The position numbers and the translations under genes are program-made. From assembly GCA_002402965.1 (NCBI GenBank), contig DHGW01000002.1:90488-136771 (forward strand): DNA of 46,284 nt, given 5' to 3'. This DNA comes from Bacteroidales bacterium UBA4788 (lineage in GTDB: Bacteria > Bacteroidota > Bacteroidia > Bacteroidales > VadinHA17). A model generated the notes under the pieces. It saw only the letters and a list, made by a program, of their open reading frames with translations. It was not told where the DNA came from and made no database searches. Below are positions 7,464-15,772 of the stretch, piece by piece. Position 1 is the first letter of the stretch. Every line of letters starts with the position of its first letter.

Positions 7464-8801
7464 ATGAAGATACTGTACTACGACTGTTTTTCCGGAATCA
7501 GCGGTGACATGAACCTGGGAGCCATGCTTGACCTGGGAGTCAGCCGTGAGACTCTGATCAGCGGTCTGAACAAACTCAATACCGGAGGTTGGCGTTTGGA
7601 GATAACCCGTGACCAGCGTCACGGCATTACCGGCACCAAAGTAACGGTAATCACTGAAGGCGAAACAGATCCGGACCAGGCGCACCATCATCAGAATGAA
7701 AATGAGGATGACCATCAGCACAACCATGTTCATGATCACGGGCATACTGATGAGCATGGTCACAATCACAGGCACACTCACAACCATGAAACTGAACAAG
7801 AATCAGATCATGGCCATGGGCAATATAGTCATCCTCACCGGAACCTGTCGGACATTGAGAAGATTATAAATGCCAGCACGCTTTCCTCGTCTGTCAGGGA
7901 ACTGTCAATGAAGATCTTCCGTCACATAGCTGAGGCTGAAGCAGCTGTTCATGACAAGCCGGTTGACGAGATCCATTTTCACGAGGTCGGCGCCATCGAT
8001 TCAATTGTTGACATTGTGGGAGCTGCCATCTGTTTTGATGACCTCGGGGTAGACAGGGTCTATGTGTCAACCGTTGAACTCGGGGGCGGCATGGTAAGGT
8101 GTCAGCATGGCCTCCTGCCAGTCCCCGCACCGGCCACGGTTCGCATAATCAGTGGTTTCCCCGTACACACCGGGGGAGTCAGTTTCGAGGCCACAACCCC
8201 CACCGGTGCTGCGATCATTGCAGCTATGGCTGAACCGCTCCCTCAGTCAATGAAATTAGTGATCAGGAAGAGTGGGTACGGGATCGGCTATAAAGACGAT
8301 CCTGCCAGACCAAATATGCTCAGGGTATACCTGGCTGAGACGGAGCAAGAGCCGGACAGGGGTCACCAGGCACTGCTCATCGAGTGCAATATTGATGACA
8401 TGAATCCCGAACTGTCGGAATATCTTTCAGGCAGGCTCTTCGCTGCGGGAGTGGGTGACGTGTGGTTTACACCGGTGATTATGAAGAAGGGAAGGCCTGC
8501 TTTCACCCTTAGCATTATCTGTGAAGAGGACCAGTCGGATTCCGTCAGGGAGATACTCTTCACCGAGTCAACCACCATCGGACTGAGAGTCACCCCCTTC
8601 ACCAAAGAAACACTGCACAGGGAATTTGAAGAGGTCGACACCCGTTTCGGGAAGGTGATGATCAAGAAGTCGTACTTCAGTGACAGGCTGGTCTCAGTAA
8701 AGCCTGAAGCTGACAGGTGTGCAGCGATAGCGGCAGCAACCGGCTTGCCGATGAAGCAGGTGATACAGGAGATAACCGCCCTGATAAGCGCAAAACAATG
8801 A
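7464..8801 (+). CDS. larC: LarC nickel insertion protein for the nickel-pincer cofactor, single uninterrupted frame
   Basis: 445 residues starting MKILYYDCFSGISGDM, the standard LarC opening. LarC is the CTP-dependent cyclometallase that inserts Ni into the pyridinium bis-thiocarboxylate made by LarB and LarE. Residues 74-125 are an extreme His-rich segment with 19 histidines in 52 residues, consistent with nickel binding or storage. Further conserved parts are IHFHEVGAIDSIVDIVG and the ATTPTGAAI region. In Lactiplantibacillus plantarum the full protein is made by a programmed frameshift joining two reading frames; here it is one frame. The stop codon overlaps the larE start (ATGA). Confidence 0.93.
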   Translation: MKILYYDCFSGISGDMNLGAMLDLGVSRETLISGLNKLNTGGWRLEITRDQRHGITGTKVTVITEGETDPDQAHHHQNENEDDHQHNHVHDHGHTDEHGHNHRHTHNHETEQESDHGHGQYSHPHRNLSDIEKIINASTLSSSVRELSMKIFRHIAEAEAAVHDKPVDEIHFHEVGAIDSIVDIVGAAICFDDLGVDRVYVSTVELGGGMVRCQHGLLPVPAPATVRIISGFPVHTGGVSFEATTPTGAAIIAAMAEPLPQSMKLVIRKSGYGIGYKDDPARPNMLRVYLAETEQEPDRGHQALLIECNIDDMNPELSEYLSGRLFAAGVGDVWFTPVIMKKGRPAFTLSIICEEDQSDSVREILFTESTTIGLRVTPFTKETLHREFEEVDTRFGKVMIKKSYFSDRLVSVKPEADRCAAIAAATGLPMKQVIQEITALISAKQ

Positions 8802-9601
8802 CTTCAGCTGAAAAACTCAATAAGCTGAAGGCTATCCTCACGGATGCCGGATCTGCTGTCATAGCCCTTTCGGGAGGCACTGACAGCACTTTCCTCGCCA
8901 GTGTGGCAGCAGGTGTGCCCGGCCTGAGGCTGATGGCAGTAACGGTGAGCACTCCATACATGTTTTCATCAGAGGTTGATGACGCCGCCCTCTTCTGCCT
9001 GAATAACAATATTGAGCACAGAGAGCTGAGGCCTGACATCCCCGCTGCTGTTTTCAGCAACCCGCCTGACCGATGTTACCTCTGCAAGAAAGAGGTGATG
9101 AAGGCGGTCACGGCGGCAGCGCATGAAGGGGGGTATGCCTTCGTCCTGGACGGCACCAACGCCGACGATCTCCTCGAGTACCGCCCGGGCCTGATGGCAC
9201 TGCGGGAGTCGGGGGTAAGGAGCCCTCTGGCGGAAGCACAGCTCACGAAGGAAGAGATCAGGGCCATGGCCCGCAAGGCAGGGCTCGCGGTGAGTGATAA
9301 GCCATCGAACACCTGCCTGCTAACCCGCTTCCCTCACGATGTAAAAATCACCCCGGGTGATCTGCGCCGGGCTGAAGAGGCGGAGCGGCTGGTCACCGGT
9401 ACCGGATTTCCCGGAGCCCGCGTGAGAGTGCACGGTGAACTTGTACGCATAGAGATAAGAAGTGAACACTTTGAGCAGATAATCGCACCTGAAGTAAGGA
9501 TGAAACTGTCACAAGCCATAAAAGGCCTTGGATTCAAATATGTTACGATTGATGCTGACGGGTATCGCACCGGAAGCATGAGCAAAACAAAAGAAGAATG
9601 A
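8798..9601 (+). CDS. larE: LarE, ATP-dependent sulphur transferase of nickel-pincer cofactor synthesis
   Basis: 267 residues from the ATG at 8798, which overlaps the larC stop codon. An earlier in-frame start would reach far back into larC and is unlikely. The PP-loop ATP-pyrophosphatase motif SGGTDSTFLA is at residues 25-34. Cysteines at 93 and 96 (DRCYLCKKE) and at 173 (SNTCLLTRFP) form the three-cysteine set described for LarE proteins that hold a 4Fe-4S cluster, as in Thermotoga. By contrast the L. plantarum enzyme sacrifices a single cysteine. The protein adenylates and sulphurates the LarB product. It is tightly coupled to larC before it and larB after it. Confidence 0.92.
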   Translation: MTSAEKLNKLKAILTDAGSAVIALSGGTDSTFLASVAAGVPGLRLMAVTVSTPYMFSSEVDDAALFCLNNNIEHRELRPDIPAAVFSNPPDRCYLCKKEVMKAVTAAAHEGGYAFVLDGTNADDLLEYRPGLMALRESGVRSPLAEAQLTKEEIRAMARKAGLAVSDKPSNTCLLTRFPHDVKITPGDLRRAEEAERLVTGTGFPGARVRVHGELVRIEIRSEHFEQIIAPEVRMKLSQAIKGLGFKYVTIDADGYRTGSMSKTKEE

Positions 9602-10344
9602 ATGCACCAGAGCTGGAGAAGATACTTTCAGGTATAAGAAACGGATCAGTGAGTGTGGATGAGGCCATGGAGAAGCTGAGAGAGTTTCCCTATACCGACC
9701 TGGGGTTTGCCCGTATTGATCATCACCGTGAGCTAAGGACGGGTTATCCGGAGATAGTCTACTGTGCCGGCAAGACGCCTGATCAGGTGAAGGCTATCTT
9801 CCATGCCATGGAAGGGCATGACAATAATATAATAGGTACGCGAGCAGGAAAGGAGATGTTTGAATATATAGCTCCCTCCTTCCCCGATGCCATCTACTAT
9901 GAGACGGCCCGCATAATAAGCATCAGAAGGAAGGAGATCAACCATCCTGCCACAAAGATCGCAGTCATCACTGCAGGCACATCCGACATCCCGGTTGCTG
10001 AGGAGGCTGCCATCACTGCCGAGCTCCTTGGTAACGATGTGGTAAGGATCTATGATGCCGGGGTGGCCGGAATACACCGGTTGGTTGACAAACTGCCTGA
10101 GATACGGTCATGCAGGGTCTCCATAGTTATAGCAGGCATGGAAGGTGCGCTTGCAAGTGTGGTTGGAGGACTGGTGAACATGCCTGTCATCGCCGTTCCC
10201 ACGAGCGTAGGATACGGGGCCTCGTTTGAAGGATTATCCGCACTGCTGGCCATGCTGACGAGCTGTGCCGCCGGGGTTACGGTGGTGAATATCGATAACG
10301 GCTTCGGGGCAGGATTTGCCGCAAGCAGAATAAACAGCCTCTGA
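9598..10344 (+). CDS. larB: LarB, pyridinium biscarboxylate synthase (nicotinate mononucleotide-type carboxylase/hydrolase)
   Basis: 248 residues with the C-terminal AIR-carboxylase (PurE-like) fold typical of LarB: AVITAGTSDIPVAEEA, PTSVGYGASFEGLSALLAM and IDNGFGAGFAA. LarB carboxylates and hydrolyses nicotinic acid adenine dinucleotide to start the nickel-pincer nucleotide pathway. The N-terminal ~100 residues are the LarB-specific part, with FPYTDLGFARIDHHRELRTG. The ATG overlaps the larE stop by 4 nt, so translation is very probably coupled. The order larC-larE-larB differs from the L. plantarum order. Confidence 0.93.
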   Translation: MNAPELEKILSGIRNGSVSVDEAMEKLREFPYTDLGFARIDHHRELRTGYPEIVYCAGKTPDQVKAIFHAMEGHDNNIIGTRAGKEMFEYIAPSFPDAIYYETARIISIRRKEINHPATKIAVITAGTSDIPVAEEAAITAELLGNDVVRIYDAGVAGIHRLVDKLPEIRSCRVSIVIAGMEGALASVVGGLVNMPVIAVPTSVGYGASFEGLSALLAMLTSCAAGVTVVNIDNGFGAGFAASRINSL

Positions 10345-10349
10345 ATGAG

Positions 10350-10991
10350 ATGACTGAGGAGGTTTTTCTCTCAACTGCATATTTCCCTCCCGCTGAGTAT
10401 TTCAGCCTGATTGCGCACAGCAGACGGGTGATCATCGAAAGGTGCGAGAATTATCACAGGCAGACATACCGCAACAGGTGTATCATAATGGGTGCAAACG
10501 GGCCTCTCCCTCTGATCGTTCCGGTTCTGAGGGGCTCATTTCACAAGACGCGAATAAGCGATCTGAAGATTGACGAGAGCAAAAGGTGGAGAGAACTGCA
10601 CCTGAGGGGTATCAGGTCGGCGTATGCCGCCGCCCCTTTCTTTGAGTACTACTATGACCTCATCAGGGATGTCATCACCAGACAGTACAGCTTTCTGTTT
10701 GACCTTAACATCGCGGCGCTGGGAGCTGTATGCGATGCACTGGGACTGGGTGTGCAGATTGACTACACACGGAAGTTCGAGCCGGAAGGCAGCCCGGGGA
10801 ATGACTACCGGTATTGTATCACCCCGAAGAGGCCGTCTGGAGTGGCAAGTTTTTCTGACATCCCTTACACGCAGGTATTCGGTGACAGGCACGGGTTCAT
10901 TCCCAGGATGAGCATAATCGACCTGCTCCTCAATAACGGACCAGGGACCCGAGCTTTATTGCTGAGGTCCCTGGAAGCAGACAACTGTTAA
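10350..10991 (+). CDS. WbqC-like family protein
   Basis: 213 residues resembling the WbqC-like family: an opening STAYFPPAEYFSLI, then ENYHRQTYRNRCIIMGANGP, SFHKTRI and a central RGIRSAYAAAPFFEYYYD stretch. WbqC-like proteins are found in polysaccharide loci and many Bacteroidota core regions, but no reaction has been firmly assigned. It begins 5 bp after larB, so it should be on the lar transcript, yet no functional link to nickel-pincer synthesis is known to me. It ends 7 bp from the convergent porin gene. Confidence 0.8.
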   Translation: MTEEVFLSTAYFPPAEYFSLIAHSRRVIIERCENYHRQTYRNRCIIMGANGPLPLIVPVLRGSFHKTRISDLKIDESKRWRELHLRGIRSAYAAAPFFEYYYDLIRDVITRQYSFLFDLNIAALGAVCDALGLGVQIDYTRKFEPEGSPGNDYRYCITPKRPSGVASFSDIPYTQVFGDRHGFIPRMSIIDLLLNNGPGTRALLLRSLEADNC

Positions 10992-10998
10992 TCAACTT

Positions 10999-12519
10999 TT
11001 AGAATTTCAGTCCGACCGTAAGTGACAGGTACTTATCCTTTGTATTCAGATTAACCGGATCACTGGTGTATTCCCGAGCCGGTCTCGGGTCATCGGGGAA
11101 CATCATATAGGCCTCGTAGCTATTGAGCCATACCATTGCCACATCGATGTAAAACTTGTCCTGTCTGTATCCCAGGCCGGCACTGAATCCGCTTGAAGTG
11201 GCGTCCTCATTCAGAGTTCCCTCTGTGAATGATGAGCCCTGGAAACTGTACCCTCCGCGAAGATAAAGCGGACCAGTACGCACCTCGGCACCAAGCCTGA
11301 GGTTGCCTGTTCTTGTCATCTCTGCCGCAAGGTCCTCATTCTCCTGGGCAAAATCATACCCGTCAGCTCCTTTGCTGAGCTTCGCCGACCCATAGTCTAT
11401 CAACTCATAATCTGCGCTTATCAGGCCAAAGTTCCCGATCTGGTATGCTATGCCGGCATTAAGATGGAACGGGGTCGAAATACGGTAGCGGTATGTCGAA
11501 GGATTATCCGCAGGGGGTATGACGGGGTTGGCATCATCCGAAGGATCAGAAGGTGTGTCATAGTCAAACTTGGCGGAAAGACTGTTGTAAAAGACCTCAT
11601 CAATTGTATAGATTGTAGGTGTGGTAAATCCAACGCCAATCCGCAGTGATTCAAAAGGTCTGACTATTGCTCCGACCTTGAAGTTCCATCCGGAACCGAC
11701 AGCCTCGAAATGATCCGTATAGGTAAAGTTCACAAAGTCAAAGGTTTTCTGGGCCTCATCAAACTCCGTGTGAGCGTAATGACCTGTATATGATATATTT
11801 GTGATACCAAATCCAGCACCCAGGTAGACTTTGTCCCCAAGATTGGCGCCAATGGCCACTGTATGTTCGTTACTATAGCCTGAGTTGTCAATGATTCTTT
11901 TTACCTGCTGTCCGTAAAGGGGATCCACTTCGCCGTAATATGAGAAGATGGATGCATATTCGTCCAGATAGTTTGGCAGAGTATCAATAAGGTAAGAATC
12001 ATAGGCCATGAATGCTGTGCCACCAAGTTCGCCGGTTCTGTAACCGGTTGCCTGCAGAGCCCAGAAGTCAGTCATTGATCCGTTTTCGCTGATACCGTCT
12101 ATAACTGCATTCCTGTAGTAGTTGTTTGTCCTGTTGAAGGTATAGGCGAAAGAGAGGTTTGTCAGTCCCGAAGTCCTTCCTATCCTTAATGATGAGACAA
12201 CTCCTATCTGTCCGAGGTTCAGCCCCGAATAACTATCGTCACTACCGAATCCGTTCCAGTCAGTATTCATATCGCGGAAGAATACAATGGGAGTTATTGA
12301 CACTTCCGTTGAGCGGAAAACGCCTGCAGCGGCGGGATTAAGACCTATGGCCGAAATATCGCCTCCAAGGGCGGTGAATGCGCCGCTCATGCCGTTGAAT
12401 CTGGCTGTACCCTGGTAAAAGAGTTTGGAGTACCTGAGTGCATCATCCATGTTCTGTCCGGCCATCCAGGCGGGGAGCAGCAGTGCTGATGCGGCAATCA
12501 GTAATATTTTTCTTTTCAT
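10999..12519 (-). CDS. Outer-membrane transport protein, OmpP1/FadL/TodX family
   Basis: 506 residues with a cleavable signal peptide (hydrophobic residues about 4-20). The mature start, GTARFNGMSGAFTALGGD near residue 37 then LNPAAAGVFRST near 60, is the Bacteroidota version of the FadL hatch region. The remainder has alternating aromatic beta-strand patterns and a final strand ending SLTVGLKF with a terminal Phe, as expected for an outer-membrane barrel. FadL-type channels pass hydrophobic compounds; the substrate here cannot be read from sequence. It lies 82 bp downstream of the Tyr/Ser-rich lipoprotein gene on the same strand. Confidence 0.85.
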   Translation of the reverse strand: MKRKILLIAASALLLPAWMAGQNMDDALRYSKLFYQGTARFNGMSGAFTALGGDISAIGLNPAAAGVFRSTEVSITPIVFFRDMNTDWNGFGSDDSYSGLNLGQIGVVSSLRIGRTSGLTNLSFAYTFNRTNNYYRNAVIDGISENGSMTDFWALQATGYRTGELGGTAFMAYDSYLIDTLPNYLDEYASIFSYYGEVDPLYGQQVKRIIDNSGYSNEHTVAIGANLGDKVYLGAGFGITNISYTGHYAHTEFDEAQKTFDFVNFTYTDHFEAVGSGWNFKVGAIVRPFESLRIGVGFTTPTIYTIDEVFYNSLSAKFDYDTPSDPSDDANPVIPPADNPSTYRYRISTPFHLNAGIAYQIGNFGLISADYELIDYGSAKLSKGADGYDFAQENEDLAAEMTRTGNLRLGAEVRTGPLYLRGGYSFQGSSFTEGTLNEDATSSGFSAGLGYRQDKFYIDVAMVWLNSYEAYMMFPDDPRPAREYTSDPVNLNTKDKYLSLTVGLKF

Positions 12520-12601
12520 TTTATGTAATTTTCAGATATACAATTCCTGTTGCTCCTGCGTTGTGAGCGGAACATGGTTCAACTTTTACAGTAATTACTG
12601 T

Positions 12602-13999
12602 TTATCTTCTTCCGCCTGACGAGCTCCGGCTCGAGGAAGAGGAAGAGGAGGAGGAAGTGGAAGAGGAGGATGAACCTGAGCTATAGCTTCCGCCTGAAGA
12701 GTATGAGCCGCCACTGCTCCTGCTTCCCGATGAGTAGGACGAGCCGCTGCTGCTCCTGCTGCCTGATGAGTATGATGAACTGCTGCTGCTGCGCGAGGGA
12801 GCAGAATACTGCACCGGGGATGATGACGACCTTGAGGGCGTGTAAGCCGGGGTGCTGCTGCTCCTTGACGTGGAGGTTCTGTTGTATACAGTACTGCTGT
12901 TCTGGGTGTTGGTGGTACTGCTGCGCGTGGTGTTATACGAAGGCCTGGAGCTCACCCTGGGGTTGTTGTAACTCGGAGTATAACTCCTCTCGGACTGCTG
13001 ATACTGTGGCCTGTTGACGGTTTGTGTCTCAGTTCTTTTCACCGGAGTCTGTGACTGAGTAGGAGTCTGGGTGGAGGTTCCGGTTCTCTCCTGTGACTGG
13101 GTACGGGTCTGGGTGGGAGTCTGCACGGTGGTTCCGCCAGCTTCGCGCCTTGTATACTCGGGTTTAGAAACGGTACCGGTTGAAGTTCCCTCCCTGGTAT
13201 ATGTACCTGTTTCCTGTGATCTTCGGGTGCCGGGTGTTGATGTACCGGTGCCGGTTGTTGATTCAGGAACCGGGATGGGTCGTCTGTTGTTTATTGTGCC
13301 TGTTGATGCATAGCCTGACTTGCTTCTGGTGTCAGTGGAGTATGAACCTCTCGACATGGTGCTGTATCCTCCCCGGCGGGCGGTTGTTGCAGCATAGTCA
13401 TTATTGCCATTATAGTATGAAGGCCATCCGTAACCCGAGTACCAGGGGTAGTAGCTGCCGTATCCGTAGTAGTTGTTGTAATATGGATACCCTCCGTAGT
13501 AGGAGTAGTATGGGCTGTAGTACGAGTAAGGGCTGTAGTACGAGTAGGGACTGTAGTATGAGTAGGGAGAATACCAGTCTGAGTAGAAAGGATCATATCC
13601 CCCATAGAACGGTGAGTATCCGTACCCGAAGTTGAGCCTCATCGAGAAGGGCGAGTAGTAAAACGGGTCTCTCCAGTAAGGATAGAAGTAGTCATCATTG
13701 AACATATAGATCCTTTCGCTGGGACTGCCGTAGTAGTTATTGACCACTGTCGCCTCGCCGGCAGCAGCATACTCCGAATAATCGCCGTCAGGGAAGTACT
13801 CATCCGCGATCAGAGTATCGGCCGCAAATATATTATCATAGTACTCACCGGCACTCCTGTCCTGAACCGTGACTACTGTCGCCGGGGTTTCAGATGGCCT
13901 GTAGTACAGGTCATCATTTGAGGCACCTGTGAATTGCACAGATGAACATGCGCTGGTTATCACAAGTATTGCCGGGATAATGTACCAAAACCTTTTCAT
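12602..13999 (-). CDS. Tyr-rich and Ser-rich low-complexity putative lipoprotein
   Basis: 465 residues, function unknown. The N-terminus is a lipoprotein-type signal with Cys18 after VITSA, though Thr at -3 makes the lipobox imperfect. Residues 40-90 are acidic. Residues ~105-200 are extraordinarily rich in Tyr, Gly and Pro, with three near-identical SPYSYY units. Residues 210-390 are Thr/Gln/Arg-rich. The tail is nearly pure Ser/Gly/Tyr and ends GGRR. The pattern suggests an extended, disordered surface or periplasmic protein. It may be held together by tyrosine or aromatic stacking, but that is inference. It has a strong Shine-Dalgarno sequence, unusual here. Database entries for similar proteins may carry unreliable names because low complexity defeats homology searches. 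Confidence 0.75.
   Translation of the reverse strand: MKRFWYIIPAILVITSACSSVQFTGASNDDLYYRPSETPATVVTVQDRSAGEYYDNIFAADTLIADEYFPDGDYSEYAAAGEATVVNNYYGSPSERIYMFNDDYFYPYWRDPFYYSPFSMRLNFGYGYSPFYGGYDPFYSDWYSPYSYYSPYSYYSPYSYYSPYYSYYGGYPYYNNYYGYGSYYPWYSGYGWPSYYNGNNDYAATTARRGGYSTMSRGSYSTDTRSKSGYASTGTINNRRPIPVPESTTGTGTSTPGTRRSQETGTYTREGTSTGTVSKPEYTRREAGGTTVQTPTQTRTQSQERTGTSTQTPTQSQTPVKRTETQTVNRPQYQQSERSYTPSYNNPRVSSRPSYNTTRSSTTNTQNSSTVYNRTSTSRSSSTPAYTPSRSSSSPVQYSAPSRSSSSSSYSSGSRSSSGSSYSSGSRSSGGSYSSGGSYSSGSSSSSTSSSSSSSSSRSSSGGRR
13512..13565 (-). repeat. Three 18-bp tandem units coding SPYSYY
   Basis: Units lie at 13512-13529, 13530-13547 and 13548-13565 and differ at only a few positions. They encode the Tyr-rich repeat of the lipoprotein. 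The near-identity at DNA level suggests recent slippage duplication, and the copy number may vary between strains. Confidence 0.85.
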
Positions 14000-14007
14000 T
14001 TTCTTCT

Positions 14008-14013
14008 CCTCCT
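14008..14013 (-). promoter_or_regulatory. Strong Shine-Dalgarno sequence before the Tyr/Ser-rich lipoprotein
   Basis: The minus strand reads AGGAGG within CCAGGAGGAGAAG, 8 nt before the ATG. Bacteroidota genes generally lack such sites, and I see no comparable one before other genes in this window. Confidence 0.6.
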
Positions 14014-14024
14014 GGTTGTCTTCC

Positions 14025-14032
14025 CAAATTTA
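14025..14032 (-). promoter_or_regulatory. Candidate -7 promoter element for the Tyr/Ser-rich lipoprotein
   Basis: TAAATTTG on the minus strand matches TAnnTTTG exactly. A TTG lies 14 nt further upstream, somewhat closer than usual for the -33 element. The start codon is 25 nt downstream. Confidence 0.4.
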
Positions 14033-14161
14033 TACAAATTTCGTACCAATTCCACTCATGCGGACAGATAATTGCATGGCTCTCTTTCAGGTTCGCAAGT
14101 TTTATCTATTTTTACGCAATCTTTTTTAAAGGTAAACACTTATACAAACTTAAACTGAGTA

Positions 14162-15637
14162 ATGGCCAAGTTTCTTACAAACAGGGAGGAAAATTATTCA
14201 CAGTGGTACAATGACCTGGTAATCAAGGCTGACATGGCTGAGAGCTCAGCCGTTCGCGGCTGCATGGTCATCAAGCCGTACGGGTACGCGATATGGGAGA
14301 AGATACAGGCAGAGCTTGACAGGAAGTTCAAGGCTACCGGTCATGTCAACGCTTATTTTCCTCTTTTCATTCCGAAGTCATTTTTCAGCAGGGAGGCGGC
14401 ACATGTTGAAGGATTTGCCAAGGAGTGTGCGGTGGTGACCCACTACCGTCTCAAGAAATCTCCCGACGGCAAGGGTATTGTGGTCGATCCCGATGCACGT
14501 CTCGAGGAGGAGCTTATAGTCAGGCCAACCTCAGAAACGATCATATGGAGTACTTATAAGAACTGGATACAGTCATACCGTGACCTGCCGCTCCTTATCA
14601 ACCAGTGGGCCAACGTGGTCAGGTGGGAGATGCGTACCAGGCTCTTCCTGCGCACCACCGAGTTTCTGTGGCAGGAGGGTCATACCGCGCATGCAACCAT
14701 GGAGGAGGCCAGGGAAGAGGCGGTTAAGATACTGGAACTCTATACCGATTTCGTGGAGAATTACATGGGCGTACCCGTAATAAAAGGGGTTAAGACGGAG
14801 AGTGAGAAGTTCGCCGGTGCCATTGATACATACACCATCGAGATGCTCATGCAGGATGGCAAGGCTCTTCAGGGCGGTACCAGCCACTTCCTCGGGCAGA
14901 ACTTCGCGAAGGCCTTCGATGTACAGTTCACCAACCAGGAGGGTAAGCTTGACTATGTATGGGCAACCTCATGGGGAGTCACCACCCGTTTGATCGGCGC
15001 ACTCATCATGGCTCACGCAGACAATAACGGACTGGTGCTTCCTCCGAGACTCGCTCCGATCCAGGTTGTGATCGTCCCTATATACAAGGGCAATGAACAG
15101 CTTGATGCGATTTCGCAGATTGCACTTGACCTCAAAGCCAGGCTTGAGAAGGCAGGCATCTCAGTGAAATTTGACAACCGTGACACACAGAAGCCCGGCT
15201 TCAAGTTCGCCGAATACGAGCTCAAGGGAGTGCCGGTCAGGCTGGCCATTGGTCCCCGCGATGCGGAGGAGGGAACAGTGGAAGTGGCACGCCGAGACAC
15301 ACTGACCAAGGAGACCGTCAGCCGTGACAATATCGTTGAACGGATTCAGACACTGCTTGAAGATATCCAGAAGAACATCTTCAAAAAGGCTGCTGAATTC
15401 AGGGAGGGCAATACTTTCAAGGCCGATACCTGGGATGAGTTCACGGACATCATTGAAAACAAGGGCGGTTTCGTCATGGCACACTGGGACGGCACGGCAG
15501 AGACTGAGGAAAAGATAAAGGATCTTACAAAGGCTACAATCAGGGCCATCCCTATCAATAACCCTCCTGAGGAAGGGAAATGCATACTCACAGGCAAGCC
15601 TTCTGACCAAAGGGTTCTGTTTGCAAGGGCATATTAA
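14162..15637 (+). CDS. proS: Prolyl-tRNA synthetase, archaeal/eukaryotic-type short form
   Basis: 491 residues. A class II aminoacyl-tRNA synthetase core includes the motif-2 region VRPTSETIIW (about 120-129), RWEMRTRLFLRTTEFLWQEGHT (151-172) and the Gly-rich GTSHFLGQNF. Then come the anticodon-binding domain (PIQVVIVPIY...) and the C-terminal zinc-type domain ending in an aromatic residue, RVLFARAY. The editing (INS) domain of the long bacterial enzyme is absent, so this is the short form common in Bacteroidota. It charges tRNA-Pro. It is divergent from the lipoprotein gene across 162 bp, where a weak TATTTTTA (14107-14114) could serve as its -7 element. Confidence 0.95.
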   Translation: MAKFLTNREENYSQWYNDLVIKADMAESSAVRGCMVIKPYGYAIWEKIQAELDRKFKATGHVNAYFPLFIPKSFFSREAAHVEGFAKECAVVTHYRLKKSPDGKGIVVDPDARLEEELIVRPTSETIIWSTYKNWIQSYRDLPLLINQWANVVRWEMRTRLFLRTTEFLWQEGHTAHATMEEAREEAVKILELYTDFVENYMGVPVIKGVKTESEKFAGAIDTYTIEMLMQDGKALQGGTSHFLGQNFAKAFDVQFTNQEGKLDYVWATSWGVTTRLIGALIMAHADNNGLVLPPRLAPIQVVIVPIYKGNEQLDAISQIALDLKARLEKAGISVKFDNRDTQKPGFKFAEYELKGVPVRLAIGPRDAEEGTVEVARRDTLTKETVSRDNIVERIQTLLEDIQKNIFKKAAEFREGNTFKADTWDEFTDIIENKGGFVMAHWDGTAETEEKIKDLTKATIRAIPINNPPEEGKCILTGKPSDQRVLFARAY

Positions 15638-15741
15638 TAAAGACAACTTTTGATGAACGCAGCCGCCAGGCCATAATCAGGCGTGGTGAAGCCCTTTTCG
15701 TTTTTAATGCACGTCTGTTGTTTTTATTTTGAATAAATCTG

Positions 15742-15749
15742 TAATTTTA
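15742..15749 (+). promoter_or_regulatory. Candidate promoter for the 15773-18306 gene pair
   Basis: TAATTTTA (7 of 8 to TAnnTTTG) lies 21 nt after a TTG at 15718-15720 and 23 nt before the start codon. Spacing and position fit a Bacteroidota housekeeping promoter. Confidence 0.35.
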
Positions 15750-15772
15750 GACGGTTGAGTAAATGAAATGAT

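Noticed and set aside
8717..8797. An earlier start for larE
   Set aside because: It would place 27 codons inside the larC gene without any domain gain; the 4-nt overlap start at 8798 is the normal coupled arrangement.
7464..8801. Possible larC frameshift, as in the split larC1/larC2 genes
   Set aside because: The frame is continuous from the N-terminal to the C-terminal conserved segments.
13500..13570. Regularly spaced repeats that could be taken for a small CRISPR array
   Set aside because: Units are 18 bp in direct succession, have no unique spacers and code for SPYSYY within an open frame.
15638..15700. A short CGCC/GGCG hairpin after proS
   Set aside because: The stem is only 4 bp with a long loop, and the nearby T-rich run is some distance away, so no terminator can be claimed.
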